Assembly: GCF_008692785.1 (NCBI RefSeq)
Contig: NZ_VXJV01000001.1
Span: 620,001 to 684,000, forward strand
Reading direction: 5' to 3'
Origin: Salmonella enterica subsp. diarizonae
GTDB taxonomy: Bacteria; Pseudomonadota; Gammaproteobacteria; Enterobacterales; Enterobacteriaceae
Length of the DNA: 64,000 bases
The notes beneath the pieces were generated by a model. It saw nothing but the letters and a program-made list of their open reading frames with translations, did not search any database and was not told the origin of the DNA. A program made the translations under genes and the position numbers. Of the stretch, positions 43,466-52,918 are shown piece after piece (position 1 is the first letter of the stretch; each line of letters opens with the position of its first letter).

Positions 43466-44306
43466 TGTTTGTCTCGCGAAAAGAAAGAGTAACGCATTGC
43501 ATAGGGGATGTGTTAGTATATTTTTTAGAGCATGCAAGCATTGACAAACCCGGCGATGTGGTTGAGAGCGGAAAATAGATCCATGGATATTTTTTATAGC
43601 TTACCCCTGAGCTAAGAAGTAGTCTTTTAAAATGCTTAAATTCGCTTTGCTCGTTATGAGTTTCATCTTTTATAAAAAAATTATAGCCTTTATCTTTATC
43701 TACTAATTTATAATCTGCATAAAAACTTTTTGTACTATCGGCATTCCATAAATAGTATCCTCCTGCCGCACCAACCCAAAATGCCAGCAAAATAAAACAG
43801 ATAGTTCGGACATCGTAACTTGTTAAAAAATTATATTTTTCTTGCTTTTCAGGCTGCGTTTTCACCACAGGGCATTTTGCTGTCGAACTCAAATCCGTTT
43901 CGTTTTCGATATCGGGATGGGTAACATCAGATGTACTTTGGCTGGCATCAATTATCCTGAACTCACTATCTACACATGTAATCTCAACGTCTTTATCAAT
44001 TTGAAATCCTTTTCGCGGTATTGTATTGACGACGGGAGCCTCCGTCTGACCGACATTACGTAACCCTCGGCGGACAATAGAAATATTCTGATAAAGTGTA
44101 TTTGCCGGAACAATGATTCCATCGTCCTCCCAAACGGTTTTATAAAATTGTCGCTGAGTGACAATGTCTGGATGAGACTCAAGCAAAAGTAACAAACAAC
44201 GGCAGGCGGGTGCCGTAAGCACAACCTCAACATCCTGATTATTCAGGGAAACTAATTTTTTATTGTCGGGTAAGAAAACAATATACCGATTTATAATCCA
44301 ATGCAT
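43458..44306 (-). CDS. ToxR/YqeI-like membrane-bound transcription regulator
   Basis: A 282-aa protein from the ATG at 44306; a TTG at 44327 is the only upstream alternative. The N-terminal OmpR/CadC-type winged helix covers about 1-100 (LTAPACRCLLLLLESHPDIVTQ, PANTLYQNISIVRRGLR, NTIPRKGFQI). A linker is followed by one transmembrane segment (ICFILLAFWVGAAGGYYLW, about 168-186) and a periplasmic domain with a likely disulfide (MLACSKK, MQCVTL). The family is that of E. coli YqeI and ToxR. Next to a fimbrial operon it probably senses an envelope or gut signal and controls the fimbriae. Confidence 0.82.
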   Translation of the reverse strand: MHWIINRYIVFLPDNKKLVSLNNQDVEVVLTAPACRCLLLLLESHPDIVTQRQFYKTVWEDDGIIVPANTLYQNISIVRRGLRNVGQTEAPVVNTIPRKGFQIDKDVEITCVDSEFRIIDASQSTSDVTHPDIENETDLSSTAKCPVVKTQPEKQEKYNFLTSYDVRTICFILLAFWVGAAGGYYLWNADSTKSFYADYKLVDKDKGYNFFIKDETHNEQSEFKHFKRLLLSSGVSYKKYPWIYFPLSTTSPGLSMLACSKKYTNTSPMQCVTLSFRETNNE

Positions 44307-44514
44307 ACTTTCATTTGTTACGTGCAAGCGTCCCGAAAATCTTACCGGGCCTCATTAAATAGGGGAGAAAGATTCTAACGTTAAATGGAGGAAGCGGAAA
44401 ACAATAATTAAAATAAATTTAAGTTATTTCTTACACAACAATTGTTTAACAAAAATATTAATCAATTTTCGGGAAATATTAACGTGATAATACTGGTTAC
44501 CGTGTTTTACTTCC

Positions 44515-44576
44515 CTGCCGGATGGCGACACTAACGTCTTATCAAACCTACATGCCTGACTCCACAGGCCTGATAA
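44515..44576. repeat. REP-like element downstream of rnpB
   Basis: TGCCGGATGGCGACACTAAC-GTCTTATC and ACCTACATGCCTGACTCCACAGGCCTGATAA are degenerate REP units in the gap between the YqeI-like gene and rnpB. Confidence 0.55.
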
Positions 44577-44578
44577 GC

Positions 44579-44601
44579 AAAAACCCGCCGAAGCGGGTTT
44601 T
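44579..44601 (-). terminator. rnpB terminator
   Basis: AAAACCCGC-CGAA-GCGGGTTTT stem. On the minus strand it follows the rnpB 3' end by about 6 bases and ends in a T run. Confidence 0.85.
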
Positions 44602-44607
44602 ATGAAG

Positions 44608-44982
<375 letters not shown>

Positions 44983-44989
44983 GGCGCGA

Positions 44990-45018
44990 AGTATAGAGGG
45001 TTCGCGCAACTTTGTCAC
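44990..45018 (-). promoter_or_regulatory. rnpB promoter
   Basis: On the minus strand GTGACA (45018-45013), a 17-base spacer, then TATACT (44995-44990). The M1 RNA 5' end lies 8 bases after the -10 box. CG-rich bases between the -10 and the start resemble a stringent discriminator. Confidence 0.85.
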
Positions 45019-45148
45019 CCTGCGCTGCGCATTCCTATCGCCAGAGCAGCAGCAACATTTCTGGAGGCCCGATAAATATTGTTAAAATCCCCCCCGAAAA
45101 ACCTCCTCCAGCATCACAATGCGCGTGAGTATGCTAAAGACCGCATCT

Positions 45149-46039
45149 TTAGCGAGTGACTTCCACTTTTGCCAGTTTTTCGTAGTAGCACACCAAAGCG
45201 CTATGGTCGTCATTACCGTGTCCATCCGCGCGTAACGCCTGCATCATCTTCATAACGGCGGCGGTCAGCGGTAGCTGCGCGCCAACGCCGTGGGAGGTAT
45301 CCAGCGCATTCGCCAGATCTTTAATGTGCAGATCGATACGGAAACCCGGTGTAAAGTTTCTGTCCATGACCATCGGCGTTTTCGCATCCAGTACCGTACT
45401 GCCAGCCAAACCGCCACGAATCGCCTGATAGACCAGATCCGGATTGACACCAGCTTTAGTCGCCAGCGTCAGCGCTTCAGACATGGCGGCGATATTCAGC
45501 GCCACAATCACCTGGTTAGCCAGTTTCGTGACGTTGCCTGCGCCGATATCGCCGGTATGCACCACGGAACCGGCCATCGCTTTCATCAGGTCGTAGTATT
45601 TGTCGAAAATCGCTTTGTCGCCGCCGACCATGACGGACAGCGTGCCGTCGATGGCTTTGGGTTCCCCGCCGCTGACCGGCGCATCCAGCATTGCAATGCC
45701 TTTTGCTTTCAGGGCTTCGCTGATCTCACGGCTTGCCAGCGGCGCGATAGAACTCATATCAATCAATACGGCTCCCGGCTTCGCGCCTTCGATGATACCG
45801 TTCTCGCCCAGCGCAACCTCTTTCACATGCGGAGAGTTAGGCAGCATCGTGATGATGACGTCGCACTGTTCAGCGGTCGCCTTCGCCGTAGAAGCTGTTT
45901 CCGCGCCTGCGGCGATTACGTCGGCAATCGCTTCAGGATTACGATCGGACACCACCAGCGAGTACCCTGCTTTCAACAAGTTTTTGCTCATGGGCTTACC
46001 CATGATGCCTAAGCCAATAAAGCCAACTTTCATCGTCAT
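45149..46039 (-). CDS. garR: Tartronate semialdehyde reductase GarR
   Basis: NAD(P)H-dependent 2-hydroxy-3-oxopropionate reductase making glycerate in galactarate/glucarate breakdown. The start at 46039 (MTMKVGFIGLGIMGKPM) has GAGAG 6 bases upstream and gives 296 aa; starting two codons later gives 294. Rossmann motif GFIGLGIMG, family motif DAPVSGGEPKAIDGTL (about 120) and catalytic lysine in GNVTKLANQ (about 171). It follows garL by 25 bases. The glycerate kinase gene garK, next to rnpB in E. coli, is absent. Confidence 0.96.
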   Translation of the reverse strand: MTMKVGFIGLGIMGKPMSKNLLKAGYSLVVSDRNPEAIADVIAAGAETASTAKATAEQCDVIITMLPNSPHVKEVALGENGIIEGAKPGAVLIDMSSIAPLASREISEALKAKGIAMLDAPVSGGEPKAIDGTLSVMVGGDKAIFDKYYDLMKAMAGSVVHTGDIGAGNVTKLANQVIVALNIAAMSEALTLATKAGVNPDLVYQAIRGGLAGSTVLDAKTPMVMDRNFTPGFRIDLHIKDLANALDTSHGVGAQLPLTAAVMKMMQALRADGHGNDDHSALVCYYEKLAKVEVTR

Positions 46040-46064
46040 AACGTTCTCTCTTTCCATACCGGGA

Positions 46065-46835
46065 TTATTTTTTAAAGGTGTCGGCAAGCTTCTGCGTGCC
46101 GGCGCGGAATACGCCTAAATCGCTGCCAACAGCGACAAAGGTCGCGCCCCATTCCAGATAACGGCGGGCATCCGCCTCTACCGGCGCCAGAATGCCGCAC
46201 GGTTTACCGTGCGCTTTGGCGCGGGCAAAAATATGCTGAATCGTCTGTTGCACGTCAGGGTGAGAGGCATTGCCGAGATGACCCAGCGCGGCGGCCAGAT
46301 CGCTGGGGCCGACAAAAATGCCATCAACGCCTTCCGTTGCGGCGATGGCATCAACGTTGTCGACACCCAACTGGCTTTCGATTTGAACAATAATGGTGAT
46401 GTTTTTGTTCGACTGCGCAAAGTAATCAGGCACCGTGCCGAACATGTTGGCGCGGTGAGAAACAGAGACGCCGCGAATGCCTTCCGGCGGGTAGCGCGTC
46501 GAGGCGACGGCGCGAGCCGCTTCCTCTTGCGTTTCAACAAAGGGGAGCAGGAAGTTATAAAACCCGATATCCAGCATCCGTTTGATAATGACCGGTTCAT
46601 TGGTCGGCACACGTACCACAGGCGCGCTGGCGCTGCCTTTCAATGCCATTAACTGCGGAATTAAGGTGGTCACATCGTTCGGCGCATGTTCGCCATCCAG
46701 CACCAGCCAGTCAAATCCCACCAGACCGAGAACTTCGGTGGTGATTGGGTTTGCCAGTGCAGACCAGCAGCCAATCTGCACCTGTTGCGACGCCAGCGCC
46801 GCTTTAAACTTATTCGGGAAAATAGCGTTATTCAT
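46065..46835 (-). CDS. garL: 5-keto-4-deoxy-D-glucarate aldolase GarL
   Basis: Class II (HpcH/HpaI-family) aldolase cleaving 5-keto-4-deoxyglucarate to pyruvate and tartronate semialdehyde. At 256 aa it matches E. coli. Visible motifs are the catalytic histidine region [11 protein letters not shown] (about 50), [12 protein letters not shown], the metal ligand glutamate in [12 protein letters not shown] (about 153) and [16 protein letters not shown]. It is first gene of garLR; the transporter garP that precedes it in E. coli is missing. Confidence 0.96.
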   Translation of the reverse strand: MNNAIFPNKFKAALASQQVQIGCWSALANPITTEVLGLVGFDWLVLDGEHAPNDVTTLIPQLMALKGSASAPVVRVPTNEPVIIKRMLDIGFYNFLLPFVETQEEAARAVASTRYPPEGIRGVSVSHRANMFGTVPDYFAQSNKNITIIVQIESQLGVDNVDAIAATEGVDGIFVGPSDLAAALGHLGNASHPDVQQTIQHIFARAKAHGKPCGILAPVEADARRYLEWGATFVAVGSDLGVFRAGTQKLADTFKK

Positions 46836-47367
46836 CGCTTATACCTTCGCTTATTTCTTTAATTCTCTACCTATGATGTCGCCGCCATGACTTATAGCAG
46901 CGACAATAAAAATGCTTATCTGAAAATAAGAATGAGTCTCCACATTCTATTTCTAGTGTGGTAACACATCCTGTAGCACAATATACCGCCCCAATATCTT
47001 TATCGTTTTTTATTATTATCATGGCATTTTCAAATAACTCGTCAGATACACTGAATTCGCTATTCAGTATAAACAGCATATGGCGGATAATCATTGTGCA
47101 AATGCTCATTAAGAAGGGGGCGCTTAACGCTTATTTTTGAGCATACGCCCATGATACTGGGCGCTAATGCACACATTTACGCTTTCCCTGGCCTACATAA
47201 AAAATTTCATAATTTGCGGTGACCTGGATCACATTCTTATATTTATACTCCTGTCATTCTTATTTCATTAGGCATGAACTTTATTTCTTATATTGAGATT
47301 TAACGATTAAACCATAACCAAAATAGATAATCCTTTTTCTATCATCCAGGCTGGAGAATGCTGAACA
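46836..47367. promoter_or_regulatory. garL-garD divergent region with CRP-like site
   Basis: 532 bases. A 80-codon frame on the minus strand (46867-47109) is AT-rich, shows no recognisable family and is probably not a gene. GGTGACCTGGATCACA (47218-47233) is a good CRP site (GTGA-N6-TCAC), 135 bases before garD. In E. coli gar genes are activated by CdaR; I cannot place a CdaR site with confidence. The space where E. coli has garP is empty of coding remnants that I can identify. Confidence 0.5.
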
Positions 47368-48939
47368 ATGGCCAATATCGAAATTCGCCAGGAATCGTCA
47401 TCGGCGTTTTATATAAAAGTACACGAAACCGATAATGTCGCAATTATTGTTAATCACCACGGTCTTAAAGCCGGAACACGTTTTTCGGATGGACTGGAAC
47501 TGACTGAACATATTCCGCAAGGCCATAAAGTCGCTCTGACGGATATCCCCGCTCACGACGAAATCGTCCGTTACGGCGAAGTCATCGGGTATGCGGTACG
47601 TGACATCCCACGCGGAAGCTGGATCGACGAGTCGCTGGTTGAACTGCCAAAAGCGCCGTCGCTGAATACGCTGCCGCTGGCGACCAAAGTGCCAGAACCA
47701 CTGCCGCTGCTGGAAGGTTACACGTTTGAGGGCTATCGTAACGCCGATGGCAGCGTCGGCACCAAAAATCTGCTTGGCATTACCACCAGCGTGCACTGTG
47801 TGGCGGGCGTGGTCGAGTATGTGGTGAAAGTGATTGAGCGCGATCTCCTGCCCAAATACCCGAATGTCGATGGCGTTGTAGGGCTAAACCATCTGTACGG
47901 CTGCGGCGTGGCAATCAACGCGCCGGCGGCGGTCGTGCCGATTCGCACGATTCATAATATCGCGCTCAACCCCAATTTTGGCGGCGAAGTGATGCTGATT
48001 GGCCTCGGTTGCGAAAAACTGCAACCGGAACGACTGCTGGAAGGCACCGAGGATGTCCCCGCCATCGCCGTCGAAAGCGCCAGTATTGTGCGTTTACAGG
48101 ACGAACAGCATGTCGGCTTTAAAGCAATGGTCGATGATATTTTGCAGGTCGCCGAACGCCATCTGACGAGACTGAACCAACGCCAGCGCGAAACCTGCCC
48201 GGCTTCCGAGCTGGTCGTCGGAATGCAGTGCGGCGGCAGCGATGCGTTTTCCGGCGTCACGGCAAACCCGGCGGTGGGTTACGCTTCCGATCTGCTGGTA
48301 CGCTGCGGCGCGACCGTCATGTTCTCAGAGGTTACCGAAGTGCGCGATGCCATTCATCTTCTGACGCCGCGCGCCATCAACGAAGCCGTGGGTAAACGTC
48401 TGCTGGATGAGATGGTCTGGTACGATAATTACCTTGATATGGGGAAAACCGATCGCAGCGCTAACCCGTCCCCTGGCAACAAAAAAGGTGGCCTGGCGAA
48501 TGTGGTGGAAAAAGCGCTGGGCTCTATCGCTAAATCCGGTCAGAGCGCCATTGTGGAGGTATTGTCGCCAGGCCAGCGCCCCACCAAACACGGCCTGATT
48601 TACGCCGCGACGCCCGCCAGCGATTTCGTCTGCGGCACGCAGCAGGTCGCTTCCGGCATTACCGTACAGGTCTTTACCACCGGACGCGGCACGCCGTACG
48701 GGCTGATGGCAGTGCCGGTGATTAAAATGGCGACGCGTACCGAGCTGGCGAACCGCTGGTATGACTTAATGGATATCAATGCAGGCACCATCGCCACGGG
48801 TGAAGAGACAATCGAAGATGTGGGCTGGAAGCTGTTTCACTTTATTCTCGATGTCGCCAGTGGTCGGAAAAAGACTTTTTCGGATCAATGGGGCTTACAT
48901 AACCAACTGGCGGTATTTAACCCGGCGCCAGTGACCTGA
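47368..48939 (+). CDS. garD: Galactarate dehydratase GarD
   Basis: A 523-aa iron-dependent dehydratase converting galactarate to 5-keto-4-deoxyglucarate. The N-terminal SAF domain (about 1-95) is followed by the UxaA/GarD domain with cysteines in [29 protein letters not shown] and [12 protein letters not shown], then [20 protein letters not shown]. It is a paralogue of UxaA (11129-12616). The product feeds GarL and GarR encoded divergently. Confidence 0.97.
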   Translation: MANIEIRQESSSAFYIKVHETDNVAIIVNHHGLKAGTRFSDGLELTEHIPQGHKVALTDIPAHDEIVRYGEVIGYAVRDIPRGSWIDESLVELPKAPSLNTLPLATKVPEPLPLLEGYTFEGYRNADGSVGTKNLLGITTSVHCVAGVVEYVVKVIERDLLPKYPNVDGVVGLNHLYGCGVAINAPAAVVPIRTIHNIALNPNFGGEVMLIGLGCEKLQPERLLEGTEDVPAIAVESASIVRLQDEQHVGFKAMVDDILQVAERHLTRLNQRQRETCPASELVVGMQCGGSDAFSGVTANPAVGYASDLLVRCGATVMFSEVTEVRDAIHLLTPRAINEAVGKRLLDEMVWYDNYLDMGKTDRSANPSPGNKKGGLANVVEKALGSIAKSGQSAIVEVLSPGQRPTKHGLIYAATPASDFVCGTQQVASGITVQVFTTGRGTPYGLMAVPVIKMATRTELANRWYDLMDINAGTIATGEETIEDVGWKLFHFILDVASGRKKTFSDQWGLHNQLAVFNPAPVT

Positions 48940-48944
48940 TCCAG

Positions 48945-49035
48945 ACGATGCCGGATAAAAAAGTAGCCGTTATCCAGCCTGGGTATAACCGTATAATCTG
49001 TAAACCGGGTAAGCGCCAGCGCCGCCCGGTATTTT
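48945..49035. repeat. REP-like element between convergent garD and agaR
   Basis: GATGCCGGATAAAAAAGTAG-CCGTTATCCAGCCTGG and ACCGGGTAAGCGCCAGCGCC-GCCCGGTATTTTT. The second stem (ACCGGG ... CCCGGT plus T run) also looks like a terminator for garD. Confidence 0.6.
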
Positions 49036-49049
49036 TACGTATCATGCAA

Positions 49050-49859
49050 TTATATTTTCACCAGTATCACATCAATTCCGCTCTTACGTAGCCCTTCCAG
49101 ACTTTCCACGGGAATGCCCTCATCAACAATAATCATATCGATCCGTTGCGTATCAATGATCTTATGCAGGCTGGAACGATCGAATTTGCTGGAGTCAGTA
49201 ACAACAATAATCCTCTCCGCCACCTCACACATCCGACGGTTAAGCCTGGCTTCATCTTCATTATGAGTACTAATACCACGCTCTAAATCAATAGCATCAA
49301 CGCCAAGGAACAACATATCGAAATGGTAATTCTGTAAGGAGTGCTCCGCCTGATCGCCATAAAAAGACAGAGACTGGCGGCGGAGATGTCCACCAGTCAT
49401 TAGTAATTCGACGCCCTCGGCTTCCAGTAAGGCATTAGCAACGTTCATACCATTGGTCATAGCAATCACATCAGTGTGCTTGCGCATCAGACGAGCAATT
49501 TCATAAGTCGTCGTACCCGAGTCAAGAATCACACGATGACCCGGTTTAATCAGCTCGACCGCAGCTCTGGCAATACTGCGTTTCAATGCCGTATTAAGAG
49601 AACTTTTATCTTCCACAGAAGGCTCAATACCTGAGGTATTACTGTCACAGATTAGCGCGCCGCCGTAGGCTCTTACTGCAATACCCTGCTTTTCAAGGAA
49701 AGCCAGGTCGTTACGAATTGTCACCGTAGATACGCCAAACAGTACGGAAAGATCGCTCACTTGTACGCTTCCCTGCTGTCGCAGCCGCTGAATAATCAGC
49801 TCACGTCTTTCACTGGTACCCGTTACGCGTTTATCTGCGGAAGAGTCGGTATGGCCCAT
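49050..49859 (-). CDS. agaR: DeoR-family repressor AgaR
   Basis: A 269-aa repressor of the N-acetylgalactosamine/galactosamine (aga) genes. The N-terminal DeoR winged helix covers about 15-70 ([35 protein letters not shown]). The DeoRC sugar-phosphate sensor domain has [13 protein letters not shown] and [22 protein letters not shown]. Length and sequence follow E. coli AgaR closely. It is divergent from agaZ, and several TTTCRTTTYRTTTY-type operators lie in the shared region. Confidence 0.95.
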   Translation of the reverse strand: MGHTDSSADKRVTGTSERRELIIQRLRQQGSVQVSDLSVLFGVSTVTIRNDLAFLEKQGIAVRAYGGALICDSNTSGIEPSVEDKSSLNTALKRSIARAAVELIKPGHRVILDSGTTTYEIARLMRKHTDVIAMTNGMNVANALLEAEGVELLMTGGHLRRQSLSFYGDQAEHSLQNYHFDMLFLGVDAIDLERGISTHNEDEARLNRRMCEVAERIIVVTDSSKFDRSSLHKIIDTQRIDMIIVDEGIPVESLEGLRKSGIDVILVKI

Positions 49860-49876
49860 AAAACATCCTTTAATTA

Positions 49877-49903
49877 AATCTTTCGTTTTATTTCGTTTTG
49901 ACT
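49877..49903. promoter_or_regulatory. AgaR operator 1 (agaR/agaZ region)
   Basis: ATCTTTCGTTTTATTTCGTT followed by TTG fits the recalled AgaR consensus WRMMTTTCRTTTYRTTTYNYTTKK. It lies just upstream of the agaR start and suggests autorepression. Confidence 0.7.
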
Positions 49904-50012
49904 ATTAACGCTTTTCTTATAGGGGAAAGCAAGCCTCCCTCCGGTAATACCCAGATCCCTCCACCTAAATCTTTCATTATGTTTCTTTTGTGAAACAGAT
50001 CGGAAAACCATT

Positions 50013-50073
50013 AACTTTCATTTTCTTTTCAAAAGACCATGATACAGTATAAAATGAAATACAACGAAAGAAG
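50013..50073. promoter_or_regulatory. AgaR operators 2 and 3 upstream of agaZ
   Basis: AACTTTCATTTTCTTTTCAA (50013-50032) is one copy. AAAATGAAATACAACGAAAG (50051-50070) is an inverted copy (CTTTCGTTGTATTTCATTTT). Together they frame the likely agaZ promoter. Confidence 0.65.
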
Positions 50074-50104
50074 ATGGACGTAATCACCTGAACTGGAGAA
50101 GAAA

Positions 50105-51400
50105 GTGAAACATTTAACTAAAATGGTGGAGCAGCATAAACGCGAGAAAGCAAACGGGATTTACGCCGTTTGTTCCGCGCATCCACTGGTACTGGAATCC
50201 GCGATACGCTACGCCCACGCTAACCACACCCCCTTGCTGATCGAAGCAACCTCTAACCAGGTTGACCAGTTTGGCGGCTACACAGGCATGACCCCTGCCG
50301 ATTTTCGCGATTTTGTCTGCCAGCTCGCCGATTCACTGGGATTTCCTCAATCAGAATTAATCCTGGGCGGAGACCATCTCGGTCCCAATCGTTGGCAAAA
50401 CCTGCCCGCTGCACAGGCGATGGTTAATGCCGATGACCTGATTAAAAGTTATGTAGCAGCCGGATTTAAAAAGATCCACCTGGATTGCAGTATGTCCTGC
50501 GCCGATGACCCGGTGCCGCTAACCGATGAAATCGTAGCGGAGCGGGCGGCTCGCCTGGCGAAAGTAGCAGAAGAAACCTGTCAGCAGCATTTTGGTGAAT
50601 CCGACCTGGTCTATGTCATCGGGACGGAAGTTCCGGTTCCCGGCGGGGCGCATGAAACATTAACAGAGCTGGAAGTAACCACGCCGGAAGCAGCACGCGC
50701 CACGCTGGAAGCCCACCGTCATGCGTTTGAAAAGGCAGGACTGGATGCTATCTGGCCACGCATCATTGGACTGGTTGTACAGCCCGGCGTCGAGTTTGAC
50801 CACACGCATATCATCGATTACCAGCCACAAAAAGCTATCGCTCTGAGCAAAATGGTGGAAGCGTATGACACGCTGGTATTCGAAGCGCACTCCACGGATT
50901 ACCAGACGCCGCAGTCGCTGCGCCAGCTAGTGAAAGATCACTTCGCCATCCTGAAAGTCGGTCCGGCCCTGACTTTCGCCCTACGCGAAGCGCTCTTCTC
51001 GCTGGCGGCCATTGAAGAAGAGTTGCTTCCAGCTAAAACCAGCTCCGGACTACGTCATGTACTTGAAAGCGTGATGCTCGATCGCCCGGAATACTGGCAG
51101 AGCCACTATCACGGAGATGGTCACGCTCGACGTCTGGCGCGTGGCTACAGCTATTCTGACCGCGTTCGCTACTACTGGCCGGACAGCCAGATTGATAACG
51201 CCTTCGAGCGGCTGGTACGCAACCTCGCAGACGAACCTATTCCACTGCCGCTCATCAGTCAGTATTTACCGTTGCAGTACGTAAAAGTCCGCGCGGGAGA
51301 TATCAACGCTACGCCGAAAGAACTCATCATCAGTCATATTCAGGACATCTTGCAACAGTACCACGCCGCTTGTTATGGCACGATGTTCCATAACGAATAA
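50105..51400 (+). CDS. agaZ: D-tagatose-1,6-bisphosphate aldolase accessory subunit AgaZ (KbaZ)
   Basis: A 431-aa GatZ/KbaZ-family protein that stabilises and activates the AgaY aldolase. It starts with GTG at 50105 with GGAG 6 bases upstream. Conserved blocks are [65 protein letters not shown] and the end [11 protein letters not shown]. It is closer to KbaZ than to GatZ. It is followed by the remnant at 51418-51489 instead of the PTS genes. Confidence 0.95.
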   Translation: MKHLTKMVEQHKREKANGIYAVCSAHPLVLESAIRYAHANHTPLLIEATSNQVDQFGGYTGMTPADFRDFVCQLADSLGFPQSELILGGDHLGPNRWQNLPAAQAMVNADDLIKSYVAAGFKKIHLDCSMSCADDPVPLTDEIVAERAARLAKVAEETCQQHFGESDLVYVIGTEVPVPGGAHETLTELEVTTPEAARATLEAHRHAFEKAGLDAIWPRIIGLVVQPGVEFDHTHIIDYQPQKAIALSKMVEAYDTLVFEAHSTDYQTPQSLRQLVKDHFAILKVGPALTFALREALFSLAAIEEELLPAKTSSGLRHVLESVMLDRPEYWQSHYHGDGHARRLARGYSYSDRVRYYWPDSQIDNAFERLVRNLADEPIPLPLISQYLPLQYVKVRAGDINATPKELIISHIQDILQQYHAACYGTMFHNE

Positions 51401-51417
51401 CAAAAAGGAAAAACGTT

Positions 51418-51489
51418 ATGGCAAATCTGGTACTGGTCGACGAACCGGGTCGGTGCCGCGAAGGAAAACTGCTTGAGGAAGGAATATGA
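51418..51489 (+). pseudogene. Deletion scar: agaV start fused to agaF end
   Basis: A 23-codon ORF (MANLVLVDEPGRCREGKLL, then EEGI and stop) between agaZ and agaA, with AAAAAGGAAAAACG before the ATG. The first residues resemble the start of AgaV (PTS EIIB, MPNIVL). The rest resembles the last residues of AgaF (EIIA, VDELGRCRE ... EEGI), both recalled. The join is in frame, and the stop overlaps the agaA start (ATGA), as expected for an intact agaF-agaA junction. All of agaW (EIIC) and agaE (EIID) is gone. The peptide itself is unlikely to function. Confidence 0.75.
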
Positions 51490-52619
51490 CGCAAATTTTG
51501 CGCGCCAGGCGCCTACTGACAGAGCAAGGCTGGCTGGACGATCACCAGTTGCGTATTGAAGAGGGCATTATCACCGCGCTAGAACCCATTCCGGCAGGCA
51601 TAACATTGCGTGATGCCGAGTTGCTGTGCCCTGCTTATATTGATACCCATGTTCACGGCGGCGCGGGAGTCGACGTGATGGATGAAGCGCCGGACGCACT
51701 CGATAAACTGGCAATCCATAAAGCACGTGAAGGGGTAGCCAGTTGGCTACCCACTACCGTTACAGCGCCGCTAAAGGCGATTCACAGCGCTCTGAAACGT
51801 ATAGCGCTACGCTGCCATTCGGGCGGCCCGGGCGCACAGGTGTTGGGGAGCTACCTGGAAGGCCCCTACTTCACGCCGCAGAATAAAGGAGCGCATCCCC
51901 CGGAGCTGTTCCGGGAACTGAATCTCGTCGAATTAAATGAACTGATAGCAATCTCCCGGCATACCTTACGCGTGGTCGCGCTGGCGCCGGAAAAAACCGG
52001 AGCATTAGAAGCAATTGCCCATCTGAAGCAGCAGGGGGTTCGGGTGATGCTAGGACACAGCGCAGCCACCTGGAAGCAAACCCACGCCGCTTTTGATGCA
52101 GGCGCGAACGGGCTGGTGCACTGCTATAACGGCATGACCGGTCTGCATCACCGGGAACCGGGAATGGTCGGCGCAGGGTTAACGGACCCCCGTGCCTGGC
52201 TGGAGCTTATCGCCGACGGCCACCACGTCCATCCGGCGGCAATGAAACTGTGCTGCTGTTGCGCCAAAGATCGGGTGGTACTGATCACCGATGCCATGCA
52301 GGCTGCAGGCCAGTCCGACGGGCGCTATACACTCTGCGGTGAAGAGGTGGAAATGCACGGCGGTATCGTGCGGACCGCTTCCGGCGGTCTGGCGGGCAGC
52401 ACCCTATCAGTTGATGCAGCGGTTCGCAATATGGTCGAGTTGACGGGGATCGCCACAGGGGAAGCTATCCATATGGCTTCGCTACATCCGGCCCGCTTGT
52501 TAGGAATCGATCATCATTTGGGATCGTTAAAAACAGGCAAACGCGCCAATATCATTGCGCTAGATAACAGGCTGTATTTACAACAGATCTGGATTCAGGG
52601 TCGAGCATTTCCCTTATAA
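51486..52619 (+). CDS. agaA: N-acetylgalactosamine-6-phosphate deacetylase AgaA
   Basis: A 377-aa amidohydrolase of the NagA type producing galactosamine-6-phosphate. Full length, unlike E. coli K-12 where a deletion truncates it. Metal and catalytic motifs are CPAYIDTHVHGG (about 54), YLEGPYFTPQNKGAH (about 125), MLGHSAATW (about 190), LVHCYNGMTGLHHREPG (about 211-226) and the catalytic aspartate in VLITDAMQAAG. Its start overlaps the preceding remnant by 4 bases. Confidence 0.95.
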   Translation: MTQILRARRLLTEQGWLDDHQLRIEEGIITALEPIPAGITLRDAELLCPAYIDTHVHGGAGVDVMDEAPDALDKLAIHKAREGVASWLPTTVTAPLKAIHSALKRIALRCHSGGPGAQVLGSYLEGPYFTPQNKGAHPPELFRELNLVELNELIAISRHTLRVVALAPEKTGALEAIAHLKQQGVRVMLGHSAATWKQTHAAFDAGANGLVHCYNGMTGLHHREPGMVGAGLTDPRAWLELIADGHHVHPAAMKLCCCCAKDRVVLITDAMQAAGQSDGRYTLCGEEVEMHGGIVRTASGGLAGSTLSVDAAVRNMVELTGIATGEAIHMASLHPARLLGIDHHLGSLKTGKRANIIALDNRLYLQQIWIQGRAFPL

Positions 52620-52918
52620 CCCTTTCATTGTACGTTATTATGGCCTTCGGTTATCTCCCGCAAGGCCTTTCTTTTCCTTTCGATTCATAAAAATTCAACC
52701 CTGCATATTTAAATCTATTTATTATAAATCAACAAGATAAACACAGCCTTCATTTTACTGGATATAAATTTCGTTTTATTTCATTTGCCCACATTGAACT
52801 TTCGATTCCTTTCCTATAAATTACAGCAAACGATTATGTGAATAAGTGAAACGAAACGAAAGATAGCAACACTTTGCTAACGTCTGATGTGGAATTCACA
52901 AGACTAAGGACTTACGTT
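52620..52918. promoter_or_regulatory. agaA-agaS gap with AgaR operators
   Basis: 299 bases, AT-rich, no gene. ATTTCGTTTTATTTCATTTG (52768-52787) and the inverted copy TGAAACGAAACGAAAGATAG (52847-52866) fit the AgaR operator pattern, so agaS-agaY has its own repressed promoter as in E. coli. CGATTATGTG near 52831 is a possible CRP half site. Confidence 0.65.

Noticed and set aside
36100-44400. Insertion sequence or phage integrase explaining the fimbrial island
   Set aside because: No transposase, integrase or tRNA gene, and no clear flanking direct repeats are visible in this interval.
46867-47109. 80-codon minus-strand frame upstream of garL
   Set aside because: AT-rich with no family resemblance and no good start signal; probably chance.
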